From: Marsupella aquatica
Lineage: Eukaryota; Marchantiophyta
Length of the DNA stretch: 64,000 nt
Assembly: GCA_973895155.1 (NCBI GenBank)
Contig: OZ316896.1
Location: 9,858,001-9,922,000, forward strand
Reading direction: 5' to 3'
Shown: positions 35,591 through 48,258 of the stretch, piece after piece
Numbering within the stretch: the stretch's first letter is position 1
How the letters are laid out: the number at the start of each line of letters is the position of its first letter
Translations under genes and position numbers: made by a program
Notes under the pieces: model-generated
Told to the model about the DNA's origin: nothing
Database searches by the model: none
The model's input: the letters and a program-made list of their open reading frames with translations, nothing else

Positions 35591-37348
35591 TTGGCCGGAC
35601 TTTGTACACAACATACTAGATCCTAATAATTTCTCCCAAAGTGTCAGTGATTCGGAAGTACTCTGCACAGAGAGATACAACCTGTTTTAGAGCACAACTT
35701 TGATGTGCAATTATTTCAGAAATAGCTGAATAAATTCGAGGTTTCCAAACTAGTCAATCCTCATCAGTCAATAATTGTCTGTTTCAAAAGAGTTGTGTAT
35801 ATACATTCAAGTAAATTGTCTGGTGGTGTATTGGGGTTGTCCACGAAGTGTCCATTTATATCTATTTAAAGCCTTCGAGAAAGTACTGAGGTTGAAAACC
35901 GTGGATGAAGATCCAAAAGGAATATATATGAGGGAAGAGGAACCCTTCTTGCTTACGATTTACCGTAGATCGAGTAAGGGAATAAACTAGAAAGTGAAAA
36001 ACATTCTTGCTAAGGATGAGGGAAGTGCTAACGCTGACTACTCACCCAGTAGGAAGGAGATTTTGTACGTCTCTTACATGAAGGTGTGTTTTGTGTTAGT
36101 TGCATTTTTTCCTCTTAGAATAGAAGGTACGTCTCTTAGGGAAGGTACGTCTCTTAGAATAGAAGTCTAGGGTTTGATGTTTTAAATCAACTGTAATATT
36201 AACCAAATTTAAAACAGAAGTTTAAGCAGAAAGAGTGTTTCGAACAAAAATGCTTGAACTAAAGTTCATGGAGGCAGCCTCGATCATATTTCAGTCCCTT
36301 ATATCAGCACGCCCAGTTTCCAATTAGGCAAAGACCTTCCTGTTGTGGAGCTACCCTGCAAGAATACTTTAATCGCCACTTGAATACGCAAGATTCAGCA
36401 TATTCTATGAAGAATATTTATTGCTGCACGCAACAAGTAATCTACCATCAAACGAGTCAGTTGAACCTTCTCGTACCGACTTCAACGTGTCTTAATTAAT
36501 CTCCGCAAATGCCTAATCCGGCATCGATGTTGGTGCAGTAGCTTCAGCTTCAGCTTCAGCATTTGATTGCATCTTTTGTGACACTTTGATAGCAACAAGT
36601 ATGATACAAACAAAAAGCATAAAAATGCAACCAATTACTCCAAGTAGAAACGACCGTAACGATAGCACGGACATGTCGTAGGTGGATTGGTATCAGGTGA
36701 TCCAAATTAGCATAGGAATAGACCCGAGCTTGGAGAAGCATAGTTAATTGATCGGTTTAATTCCAAGTAGGCTCCATGAATGGAATGGAATTTATCTGAC
36801 TAGATCAACCCTTGCCGCATTGATTGCATGTCAGCAACAAGATGTACACAACCGACGTTCAGTATGACTATCGGACCTTTGACAGAGCCTTCGTCCAAGA
36901 GTCACGACCGTCTGATCAAAGGTCATATAATAGTTGACATATAGATAGCTAGATAGATTGCATCATTAAACGTGGGTAAGATGTTGCAAAGCAAGGATCC
37001 ACACAATGCTGCAAAGCAAGGATCCACACACCTGCAAGTTTGTTCAACTAAATCGATGCCCAGTACATTCGTAAGACTAAATTATTCAGGGTCAAATTAG
37101 GATTGAGGATGCAATAGTCTTCAATGAACTCTTTAACATGTCAAAATTACTGGAAGTGACCAGTTGTTGAGGTTGGCAGTGATTCAAGACAACTACAATT
37201 TTTGATTGCAGCAGTCGGGAGTGAGATCGACTTGATATCCAAGCGATGACACCGTTCCACACGCAAACAAACAAAGGTTGTACATTCGGCGAATCAGTAG
37301 AATATAGCAGTGCTAACAGAATTCTCTCTCTAGAGACACGAATCAGCA
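35591..37348. other. Intergenic region, no gene seen
   Basis: No coding sequence with recognisable features. It has short direct repeats (GGTACGTCTCTTAG twice near 36130; GCAAAGCAAGGATCCACACA twice near 37000). Confidence 0.5.
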
Positions 37349-38356
37349 ATGGAGAGTACAATGGAAGTACCGTTCTATCCGCAGCCTGGCGACATCATCC
37401 TCCTCCAAAGTCCAGTTATGTACGTAGATGGCACCTTTGGGCCCCTTGTCAAGATATACAAAGACAACTTCTTTTTTGCAGCCGGCAATAGCTTCATGAT
37501 GGACAGGCCCCAAAAGCACATTTTTAAGAGAGGGGAGAGAATTTTACGATTGTTCAAACTTTATCAAAACTGGGAATTTATCTCCTGCAAAAATCACAAA
37601 CTATATATTTACTACCCTGGATTTGACAAGGAAAAATCCTGGCATCTTGTTAATACAATTGGCAATAAAGACCATCTCAAAACCCCATCTCACCCTCCCA
37701 GTCTTCCGCCAATAAACCATTTCACGCACATACCTCCCTCCAAACTGTTCTCCTCACTGCCCAAAGATGTATTCTCTCCTCGGCTACGAGATCTCATCAT
37801 CCACGTCCTTCCTGTCCAAGAGGATAAACCCTCTACACAAAAGTGTGCAAATTGCAAGAAAAGGGAGCATGATGCTTTGTATTGGAGTAAGGATGCCAAC
37901 AATCCGGTCTCGATTTCTCCTGTGAGAGGTCCAGAACCAGTAGGCGAAGGTTGCTATAACTGTAGAGTGCCTGGGAGTAACTCAAAATCGAAGCCTGGTG
38001 TGATGCCGTGGGCCAACCGGTGGGAGCTAGAGTATTGGAGCGAGAAGTTTCAACCGCAAGCAGGAGATGTACTTGTACGGTGCGATATCGACACACAGTA
38101 CAAGGGTCAATTTAAAAAATCCCACCTCCAAGTTGAACTATTTATTTATGTTGCCGCAGAGAAAACCTGGAAATATTTGGGCATGGATGTTGCACAGTTC
38201 GGACCACTTGTCCAGATCCACGATATCGTGTATCGCCCCCAGGTAAGAGAAAACCGGATTCCCCGCATGCGCAACATCCAGCATATATCATTCGCTTTGT
38301 CCAGTAAATCAGGGTTCACTACCTGGAGATACCTAATTCATGAATTGATTGAGTAA
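37349..38356 (+). CDS. Unrecognised 335-residue protein, single exon
   Basis: One uninterrupted ORF from ATG 37349 to TAA. The protein has two similar openings, YPQPGDIILLQSPVMYVDG near the N-terminus and FQPQAGDVLVRCDIDTQYKG near residue 232, suggesting an internal duplication of a PGD-type module. Between them are a proline-rich stretch and two CxxC pairs (CANCKKREHD, CYNCRVPG) that could bind a metal. No signal peptide or membrane segment is evident. The PGD start with a downstream His vaguely recalls permuted NlpC/P60-like folds, but I would not assign that. The next gene, 560 bases downstream on the same strand, also starts a domain with QPGDILI, so the two may be related. Confidence 0.6.
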   Translation: MESTMEVPFYPQPGDIILLQSPVMYVDGTFGPLVKIYKDNFFFAAGNSFMMDRPQKHIFKRGERILRLFKLYQNWEFISCKNHKLYIYYPGFDKEKSWHLVNTIGNKDHLKTPSHPPSLPPINHFTHIPPSKLFSSLPKDVFSPRLRDLIIHVLPVQEDKPSTQKCANCKKREHDALYWSKDANNPVSISPVRGPEPVGEGCYNCRVPGSNSKSKPGVMPWANRWELEYWSEKFQPQAGDVLVRCDIDTQYKGQFKKSHLQVELFIYVAAEKTWKYLGMDVAQFGPLVQIHDIVYRPQVRENRIPRMRNIQHISFALSSKSGFTTWRYLIHELIE

Positions 38357-38916
38357 ATAAATCATCGTCAAATATACTAAATTTATTGAACTAATAAGAA
38401 GCCTGCTGGTCAACATATACAATTAAGGCATTTCTGTCTGCCGCTCATCACTAGGTCTCCTTGTCCCTTCGTTCCCCATCTCTATAGCTCCCCTGGCAGG
38501 CTGGTCCCTCCTACATCCAACATCACCTTTTAAGGTTGCGAGTAACTTTTCCCAAAATGATCGATTTCTGTTAACGAGTCGACTTCCTGAGTGAGGTTCA
38601 ACATCAGCACTTTAAAGGGGTGTGTGTGGGTTTCTAGGGGCCGAGGGAGGGATTTAGGGAAAAGTGAACAAATTGGTTTTCTTGTCACTGAAAAGATTTT
38701 AGTTTTGATCAGACGAGACAGTTCGTTCCATAGCTACTGACAGGACTTTCACAAGTCACTTGTTAAGTTCGATCTTCGTAAACCCATCATGCAGATCTGC
38801 TCCTACGTAAACCAAATCGGTGACAACGCGGAAGAGTTTTGGAGTAATAATAAATTGAAAGAACTCATGTATTAGCGCAATATGTAAATGATGCTCAATA
38901 CACATGTTTGACGCAG
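38357..38916. other. Spacer between two unrecognised genes
   Basis: No clear exon seen. The first exon of the next gene should be in or near this stretch, because that gene's visible first exon begins at a splice acceptor. Confidence 0.35.
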
Positions 38917-41034
38917 CCAGGAGACATACTCATCAGCAAGAGTCAGAAGTGGTCTGTAAGTTGGAACCCTTATCGGCATTCAGGTGGTTGGACAATGTTC
39001 TACAAAGATTTGGATCATTTCGGAGACACTAACGGCGGACAAAATTTGTGGCAACCTGATGGTGACGGAAAGAAAGCCAGGAAAGAGAAGACGCCCACCG
39101 ACTGTTGGGTGGTGAGATTGGGATTTTTTGACGAGTACTGGGACTACCACCTCAATGATCGAGCTGATATCTTCGCCATGCACCCGAATGGAGAAACGAT
39201 GCTCCTTCACTATTCTACAGGTACATAATGCTCTTTAGTCCACGAGCATGAAATTTAGAATAAGTACGTGCAGTTCATGAAATTAAGATCATATCTCGGA
39301 TCATCTTCATCGAGTGAGAAATTACCAGCACAATGAAAACAGGTTTGCCACATTAATCCATTGATGTACTTTTATGAGCTGTGTTGGATATGTGATCTTT
39401 ACAACATGAAGCTCTACCTTCTTTCGTGTGCACTTGCTCTGTTTAATATGAAATTTGTTGCAGCAATTTTAATATTTTATCTAACCTCTTCCCTAGTGCT
39501 GCAACTGATTGATTTCCTGCTTTGCATAGATTATCCATATGTGGGTCAGCCCCCTCACTACATATATGAGATTGACAAAAAGGATCCTTTGTTGATGGAA
39601 GAAGTTGAGGTATGAGGCTTCCCCTTTTCTTATATCAAATGACACATTAATTAGAGTCTAGACTGACAACTGAAGCGAAAGTTCTAAAAGAACTCTTATA
39701 GCTCTAAGGCTGTCCGACACAACTCGATGAAGTCAACAAGACTAGTGTACAGATGTTCAGAGAAAATAGTTTTTGTAGTTTGAAAATACCTGAGGCCAAC
39801 ACGAAGAAAGTCTTAAAAAGTAGTGACATGCAGAAAAGTATTTAACAGTGTTTTGGACAGTGTTCTGGCATTTTGGACAATGTGGGATGCCATGGTGGCT
39901 TCTTTCTGGGAAATTCCTATCAAATTTTGCAAGTCAAGCCTTATCCGGATACTTACTTAATCTGAATACCATGCTCCCATGGACTGGGGCTACAAAGCAC
40001 CTAGCCTGGATGGACTAATTAAGAAGAATGATTCTGTATTTATGACATTGTGAGTGAAACGAGGTCAATCTTCCGTGCAAAAATCTATCGGAGCACTCAG
40101 GCAAACCTAGATGTCCATCACACTCAATCCACACTCGAATCTACAAAGGAGAAGTCTGGTTGAGCTTACTTTGTTGCTAGCCTGAATGCCTGAGCTTTGT
40201 TGGTAAATAGATGGCGAGTCGTGAGTACCATGGAGCTCGTCTGTTCAATCCCAACTGTAGCTCTGCCCCAGAGTCTAGGGGGCTTCACTCTAGGACAGGC
40301 CCTTGATAATCGCCTCTATTAGATAGATTACTCTTTATTTTTTGTCTCAAAGTATGACTGGGATAATTCCTCAGGTGGAGCCAAATCACTGGGACCTTGT
40401 TGTCCGTCGAGTTGAAAGCATTCATGAAGATCTACTGAAAACACGAGATTGGAAACCTGACCCACATCACTGGATGAGAGACCCAACACTGTGGGGCAGA
40501 GACGTCCCTCCGCGCTTTGACAAAGAGGTGGAATTGCTCACTTACTGGTCAGGTTTCGTATTTGAAGACAAGGATTTATTGCTCCGTGCAGGATTTGCCA
40601 TCCTCGATGAAAATGAGATCCGAGAGTTCAACGAGGACTTCTTTGTCCCCGATTCTCCTGAACAAGAAAAGTCTGCCGGAGCTTTCGGTCCGCCAAATCC
40701 AATTTTCCCACCCTTCCACACGAACGCTTCTGTGGAGCTCTATCAAGTGAGAGTCGAGGAAGAGGAGCCCCCAAAATTTTTGTTCTTTGGGAGAGAGCAG
40801 TTTTCCTTTCCAGACGAGAGCGCGGAAACAAACATTGTCTGCGTTGAGGATGATCCTCCGGCAGCAGAGAAACCAAAGAAGAAGGCCGTGGCGGTCAAAG
40901 ATGGAGAAGGTGGGGACACGAGTAAGGGCAAGAAGGTCAAAGAAGGTGTGGCGGATGGAAAGCCTCATTCTCATACTGAAGTTACTGTGGGAAAAGCAGG
41001 AGAGAGCGCAAAGCTGAGGCAACCAAAACTCTGA
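38917..41034 (+). CDS. Unrecognised protein, at least three exons, 5' end not found
   Basis: Three exons with consistent splice phases: 38917-39220, 39530-39609 and 40375-41034 (TTGCATAG and TTCCTCAG acceptors, GTACAT and GTATGA donors). The joined frame starts at PGDILISKSQKWSVSWNPYR, contains an aromatic- and Asp-rich segment (FFDEYWDYHLNDRADIF), and ends with an acidic then Lys-rich tail (KKKAVAVKDGEGG). No upstream ATG joins in frame, so a first exon is missing from this call. The family is not recognised; the PGD start resembles the neighbouring gene at 37349. The long second intron (39610-40374) has no gene of its own that I can see. Confidence 0.55.
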
Positions 41035-42937
41035 AGCTGAGTGGTGGCAATAAAGTTGCTCTGCCCTAGAAGCTCTAAAATAATATCCCCCCTAAGTTGC
41101 TTGGTGCCAAGAAAAACATGTCACATTCGTTTTTGCACGATGCTCTCCCACAATTTTCACTCTTGCTGCATAGGCGAAACAGTTGTACATTACGATGTCA
41201 CTGTGCTTGTCTGAAGCAAAAGAAATAAAAGAAACTTACTGTCCTTTCGTATCTCCGGACAATTTCTCCGACAAATGTGTACGTTGCGATCTGATTCCGA
41301 TTGTCTCAAGAATATTAAATCAATCACTCTTCATGACATTCTATGGAGTGACAGTTTCTCCGAAATATGTTAGACAGTACACTACGAAGAAGGTATGAAA
41401 ATGCTGTCCTCTCAAATCTCCGGAGTCCGGACCGTTTCTCTTCACTGTGTTCTCACCTCGCGCGGCGACCTTATTCTGTGGATCGACATCACCATCTGCG
41501 TCCTTCACTCCTTCAATTATTCGCTGAGTTCCTGCTGCGGATTGCAATACAAAGGTGGGCGAATTGTCCATACTGTACAGTCATGACACGGGCATTCAGG
41601 ACTTACGAAGTGGAGCAAATCAAGTAAATAATGATGGAGTTAGTGCGACCTTTGCATCCGACTGGGAATCCGAAAATCCGGGATTCTCGGATAGTGTCGT
41701 CAATTGTTCAGACAAACTAACCAAAGCAAACCACTAGATCCCTCAAAAATTTGTCCGACAAGGCATCGACAAGAGTTGGTCACGTGGTTGCACACGACTA
41801 AGCGACCCTCCCGTATCCTTCTGGTAATTGTGATCAAAATGTGACACTATAGTGAGCTTTTGTTGTGTCACTCTGTACCATAAATCCAGTTATTATTTTA
41901 GTGGTTTTATATATGACCAAGCAATCTAAGTTATGCTACCTGGCAATTGCATGTTGGAGATGCACGAAAGGTCCCCATTTGTTTCACTAAGTAGATATCA
42001 CACCAAAGAATTTAAGTCTGCACTGAACTGTTTTGGTCACCCAACAAAATATTGCCCTCTACTGAAAAGTAACATTATTCTACACAGTTGGTGGTGCCCA
42101 AATGAAGCACTAGTGGCCTGTGTAGAGGGGGCGGACCAGTTTGTGTTTTGGTGGCAAACATTTGCCAAATTACACCTCCCTAAATTTTGTTTGCCACTTT
42201 TGGCAAAAATCTGCTACTATTTTTCTGTCTCATTAGCCAGTGTTCCACCTAATCACACCTAATCACAGGTGAGCCTTAAATCTAGGGAGATCTGATGGTC
42301 AAGAAATGATAGAATAGGGAATCTTTTGAGCATTCTTCTTCTCACACTTTACATTTGGCCAAAAAGTAAAATCCTTAAAACATACGCTGGGGAGTACCCT
42401 GCATTGACTACTACCTTCTTACGCCTTGTAAGCACTTCCAGCTAGTCATTTAATTCATTGTTAGTGTTTGTGGCCAAAACTGCTGACATGGCACAGCCAT
42501 AGGCGACGAATTTTAGAATTGACTAGTCATGGGGTCCATAATTAGGTATTTGGGGTTGGATAAATCCGTCTTTGAACCATAGCCTCTGAGTATGGACAAT
42601 TGCTCCAGTCTGCCTCTTTGGAGATACCGAGGGAGTAGATGATATCCTAGAGGCCAATAGGTGGAGATACTGAGGCCATAGGCTGATCCACTCCAAGTTT
42701 TGGTTGCAAAGATTCTGGAGTGCAAACACAGTGATTCATGAAAGACGTCCTCTGAAGATATGTTATCGAGGCAGGTTGATGAGATGCAGAATGTTCAAGC
42801 TTGAATGGGTTTCTCGATTCGGTTTGCTGCGAGCGAGTTGAGCAGGGAAGCTCGCGAAGGAAGGCCCCTGGCTGACGTTGGCAATTGGTGTGAAATTTTC
42901 GGTGGACTAATTTCAGGGTGGTGGAGTGTGAGTGGAC
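41035..42937. other. Intergenic region, no confident gene
   Basis: Only short ORFs with no family match. Phrases around TCTCCGGA recur near 41260-41430 in a loose way. This is the upstream region of the receptor-kinase pseudogene. Confidence 0.4.
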
Positions 42938-45900
42938 ATGTTAGAGGAGCGAGTGGAACGAAATCATGCAGTATCGGGAGGCCCTCGTGGTTTTTTAGTG
43001 ATATTATTTAGCATGCTTGGGTCCCTCCATGGTGACGACAGAGCCTCAGAATTCTTACGAACGATAGAGGGTGAAGTGAGAAAAATTGCACTAGCAGCAG
43101 AAGACAACTATGCCAATACTTGCGGTACGTGATTGATTCTCGATATTCTCGATTGTGATTCAACGCACCCTCGAACGCACCTAGCTCGAAAGTTTGTTTA
43201 AGTTAGCGACTTCCTTGTTGGTGGTATCTTGTCAGCCTTGACTTAATTGCCAGATCCAGAATCAATCAGAGCTGACTATATGGAGCTGCTAATGACATCA
43301 GGGGTAACTGATGACCGTCTTCCACTGCTTTTACAGAACTCGTGAGTACATGCCTCTCACCGCAGAATTGTTCAAGATTGGAATGCTATCCGCTTGACCA
43401 TCAGAGCAGCGAGACAACATGTGTATCCACTAACTACAACGAGGTCTGTAACATGACAGGAGCACCTTGCAACAACACTATCCAGGCCAATTTCCTTAGG
43501 GGATATGTCAGGTGAGATTCTCACACTAACTAAGAGGAGCAAATCGACGCTTGAATTGGTGAGCGCATCGGTATTCGACGTTTCAATCTATGTTGAGTAA
43601 TTCCCAACGCATGGTCACAGCTTGCAAATCCAATCAGGTGCATTGTTTAGATTGTGAACCCAGTGAGAGTGTCTTCCAGAAAGCAATTTCGCAGGCGCTG
43701 AAATTAAACTACCCGCTCCAAATATATGCATGTCTACAGGACTCCGCCGCTTGGCTTGTCAGCGCAAGATCGAGAAATAAACTTAGGAAGCACGATCTGT
43801 ACCCAACGAAATCTTGACCACAAATTCGTCAGCGTGACTAAAACGTTAAATATTACCACCAGTGTTACTTACTTCTACAATCTCTTTTTCGGTGCCGTCG
43901 ACGGTTCATTTCGCTACTATCCTGGAAGAGTAAGCATTCTTAATTTTTCCCGGTACGTAGTCAGTAGAGTCTTACGTAATTGTAAGAAAGTCTTGAGGAT
44001 GTAAGCTGTCGACACGGATGTTGCATTGTTGTGTCTTGATGTATCCGGCCTGATCGACTGCTCATTGCTTTGTCAGGAACTTCTCAACGCTGATTGTGGC
44101 ACGTATGACCCTCGACGACGAGCATGGTATTCAAGTCTGAACCTTCAAATTGCTTATCTACTTCGAATGTATGTGTTAATGCTCTTGAGAAGAGTCTAAT
44201 GTAGCCCTGTTAAATTCCGTTATAGAAACGATCTGGTTAGTTGTTTTTACTTGAACTTGTACGAGAGAGCTCGATGTCAGGGCTTACATCCTTTCGTGCA
44301 CTATGCAGGTACATTGGAGCTATATCCATTCTCAAAGATGTGGTTGTGCTAATTGATACCGGGACCTCTATGCAACAAAATGTTAATTTTCTGGATCCCA
44401 CGATGTCATTGCTTAAAACGACCACATCTATGATAGGGTCGTTTGTGTACACTCCCGCGCCAGGAGACAGAGTTACAGTACTTCCCGTCAACGGGTCAGG
44501 TAGTGATCGAGGACAGAGCACAAATTATCAGGTAATTCATGAATTTATACACTCGTTCGAACTGTTTCCCTTTGCAATAAGTTGCTTATCTTGATGCGAT
44601 CCTGATTCGTATACAAAAATTTGAAAGCCGTGTGCACCTGGAACCCGAGCGTTTAACATAACAATTGCTTGCCACTTGGTTCCTATGCATTTTCCAGTAT
44701 AATGTCCCAGCCAACCAACCCCTGGATCCCACGACCCATGATTTCAATGGACTACTCTCATATATAACGATTCAACGTTCTCTGGAACCGGAGCGAATGG
44801 CAATGGGGCACCAACCAACTTCACAGACGGATTCCTCAAGGCTAATTCGACCTTCAGCAGCTCTGATTCATCCACTAATTCCATGAAGGTGCAGAGCTTA
44901 CACTCATGGTGTGGATTGGTGAAACAAAATTTCTGCCTCTGTCAATCCTTTTGATACCATATGTTTATAAGAGGTCATTTGTGAGATGATTTAGTGCGCT
45001 CTGCTTGCAAGCTAATTGATCTACTTTCGTTTTAAGAATTAGAAACCTGCCCATTCTCCTACGTGCAGATTGTAATTCTCATCACGAATAGCCAGGGCAA
45101 TAACATTCCCCACAACGGCGATCTCTCTGCAGCGGACGCGTTCAATAACTTAGTGTCGCAGTTGTTCGTATACGACTTGAGTCCTGGTGCAGCTTCTTGG
45201 GGCACATATGCTTGTCTAGACGGGGAAATGAAGAGCTTCTTTTCTGTCAATCCTCTGGTCTTCATGAGTTCATATTTCAACTTTCTGGCTAGCGCCCGTG
45301 TTGCAGCGAATAATAACCAACCCTGGCACCAGCCTCACAAAGCTGCCAGTGAGCTTGGGCAGGTCATCACGGTCGGGTATCCTGGTATGCTCCAAATTGA
45401 AAATCTCTCGAAACAAATGTCCATTCTTTTCTGAACTTTGAAGTACCTCATTTTTGAGAGCCTCCTTTCAAAGAGTGGCGAAATTAAGGACATCTGGCGC
45501 TTTTCATCCTCTCGTAGTAACGGTTTGTAACTTGATTGAACTTTTCAGCAATTTCTTCCGACGGACAGTTGATTGAGGTGGCTGGAATCGATGTTCAGAT
45601 GGCTGGACTTGCGAGTGATCCGCTTCTCAAATCAGGCGTTATAACTACTCTGGGCAACAGTGCTTCTATCCGCATTTCTCAGAATCCGATTGCAGGAAAT
45701 ATTGCCATCTGCCAGACGGTTAGCCTTCGTCTCCCTCTGCTTGCAAGCTTTGTCTAAGTATGACTCCTTGCTAGAGCCCCCACCGGCCCCTCCACACCAC
45801 CCCACCACGTTCTTCTCTTCACCGTCCCTTTTGTTTTGAATTGGTGATATCCTTGCTCGAATAGAATTCTTCAATGTATTTGTATTGTTGGTGTCATCGG

Positions 45901-47835
45901 TCATGCGTCTAATCTCATTCTCATGTACTCCTTCGTTCACAATTAATTTCTTACTGTTTGGTGATGCGACTTGCAGTTTTCATTGGAGGAGTTTTAACTC
46001 AATCCATAGCTGGCATCTATATTTGCCAACTTAAGTGAATTACTGGGTGAACTTCGTGCATGTCTGGTCTGATTGTCTGATTGCGCTAGTCAACCTTAAA
46101 ACTTCATTCATCACTAAAGTTTTCAACATCAGTGAGTAGGAGATGAATCTGAAGAGCATTCAAGGTCGAAACAGTAGGTGCGAGGCGGGAATGCTCGAAT
46201 TCAAACTCTTCAACTTTGAAACTTGGAGGTTGCTTTCAGAACTACAATTTTTTCCTCTAGCTCGAGAGAAGCACGTGCATGAGCAAGCCTTGCGATTCTG
46301 TGCTCTGGCCAATAATGTCTAGGTCTGCCTTGCAAGATGGGTGCGCAGAGTAGTACTTAGCTAGGTCATCTAGCCATTTCCAACCAGAAACTAGTGTTTG
46401 GGTGCGTTCTTGGACATGCTGAATTTTGCAGTTGATATCGTCCAATTAGTCTTCAGGCGAAACCCTCTTACTTTGATTGAAGCCAAGTAGGTACAAACTA
46501 CAAACATTGCAGGGATGAGGTTAGCTTTAGCTCTCCCTGGTCCTCCCTGGTCTATGGACCTCAACGACCAGTATCTGCTGTTCCTGCCCCCCCACCAAAA
46601 TCCTTGCGCTTGCGTTTGTCGTGGTTCTGTTAGAATCGAAACTTGCCTCTTTCACTCTCTACCCTTTGCCCTCCCGGCACTCGTGTACGTTCACGTCCTT
46701 GCGATCATAAACCACGAGATAAAGGATGATTTCAATATCCCCGGGAGCGCATGGAATTTTAGTGCTTTGTATTTTCTTGTGGGAAGAGCCTATGATGGTT
46801 GATAGTGAAGGTCCAATTTAACACGGGACTGGTTGGCTCGTTGTTTCTACCATTGAGCCAGCTTGAATGGAGGTGATCGTCAGTTCTGCATTCTGTGAAG
46901 ATGGGCTAAAGATACTGCGTTGGTTGGTTTGCCTGCAGGCATATAAGAGCAATTGTTCGGGCGTTACTCTAGGAAGTACTGCGTCGCTCTGCAATTCGAC
47001 GCCGGCCGCATCAGACGAGCAATTGAAAGCATTGATATGCTGTCAGTCTTGCCTTGGGGATTCAAGTAATCACCTTTCCATAGTGGTGGGTGTAGTGGTG
47101 GGTGTAGCGGTCGGGCTGCTTGTGCTGGCGGTGTTGATTTTCCTACGAAGAAGGTTGAAGCGAAGACCGGTCGGAAGCATAAGGAAAAGGCTCGCCTTAA
47201 ATGATTATTCTTATGATGCGCTCTGGAAGGCCACAAATGGTTTTTGCAAAGATGAACATCATTGGTAAAGGAGCCTTTGGGGTAGTATACAAAGCGGTTC
47301 TTGCAAATGAAATGGTGGCGGTGAAGCAGTTGTCTAAACCAGCAGATCGAGCCGAAGATTTCGAGGCTGAGACTAAGATCCTTGGCCTTACGAGTCATTC
47401 CAACCTGGTTGAGCTGAAAGGGACCTGTTTCCAGCCCACTGAGTGCTTTTTGGTGTACGAGTTGGTCGACAGCGGTGATCTGCATAGCTGGCTTTGGCCA
47501 GCAGAAAACAAAAGTGATGCACGTGAGAGTGACAGTGAATGTTGGAGTCAGCGATTTCTGAGTTGGAATAAGCGGAGAAAATCTGCCAGGGGAGTCGCCA
47601 GAGGACTGAATTATCTGCACCGTGGCTTGCAACCCAACGGGGCGGTTTTTCATCTGGACATAAAACCCCGCAATATTCTCGTGGAGTACAACTTCAATCC
47701 CAAGATAGCGGACTTTGGCACTTCGCAGCTCTACGAGCCAGGTTACACAGTCGAGGCAGCGTCCGTGGTTTGTGGGACGTTTGGGTACATTTCTCCCGAG
47801 GTCCTTCAAGGTCGAATCAAACCGAACTCCAAACT

Positions 47836-48160
47836 TGTGAAAGTTTACCTTTCTGTTTCGGTGCTCGTCAAATCGTGTCTATCCGTTCCAGGTGTCGGTT
47901 AGTCTACATTTACATACAGTAGTATCAGGCTTACTGTAAGCCACATTGCTTTCGTCGTTTTCTGTGCCACATGGCTTCCGCGGGACAACGGTGTGATAAG
48001 GACTGAGGTCCATCCCCGCGCCACTATGTACTCTGGCTCTCGCCCTCTTTTGAGGCATAATGAAATCTGCACTCCAGGAAGTTTTCAAAATCGTGTTCGA
48101 TGGCTTTGAGTGTTTTTTTCCTGTCTCGTGTTCAAGCTCTGCGCATCTAACGAGTCGACA
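47836..48160 (+). repeat. 5' LTR of the copia element
   Basis: It starts TGTGAAAGTTTACC and ends CGAGTCGACA, 325 bp, matching the 3' LTR at 324 positions. It would carry the promoter for the element's RNA. Confidence 0.97.
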
Positions 48161-48171
48161 GGTTATGGGCC
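48161..48171 (+). other. Half-tRNA (initiator Met) primer binding site
   Basis: GGTTATGGGCC directly abuts the 5' LTR. It is complementary to the anticodon arm of initiator methionine tRNA (GGCCCAUAACC), not to a tRNA 3' end. Drosophila copia primes this way with a cleaved tRNA half; the same is inferred here. Confidence 0.8.
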
Positions 48172-48258
48172 TTAATTCTATAGACTGCGCTTGCACTACA
48201 CTCTGACTGAGATACTCAGCTCCGTTCTTTCTTTATACAGATTTTCGTCAATTTTACC

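Noticed and set aside
42805-43011. Earlier start for the receptor kinase
   Set aside because: That frame has no signal peptide and runs to a stop; the frame from 42938 has a hydrophobic leader and joins the next exon.
46964-47809. 281-codon minus-strand ORF
   Set aside because: It is antisense to the kinase exon, which has clear kinase motifs on the plus strand.
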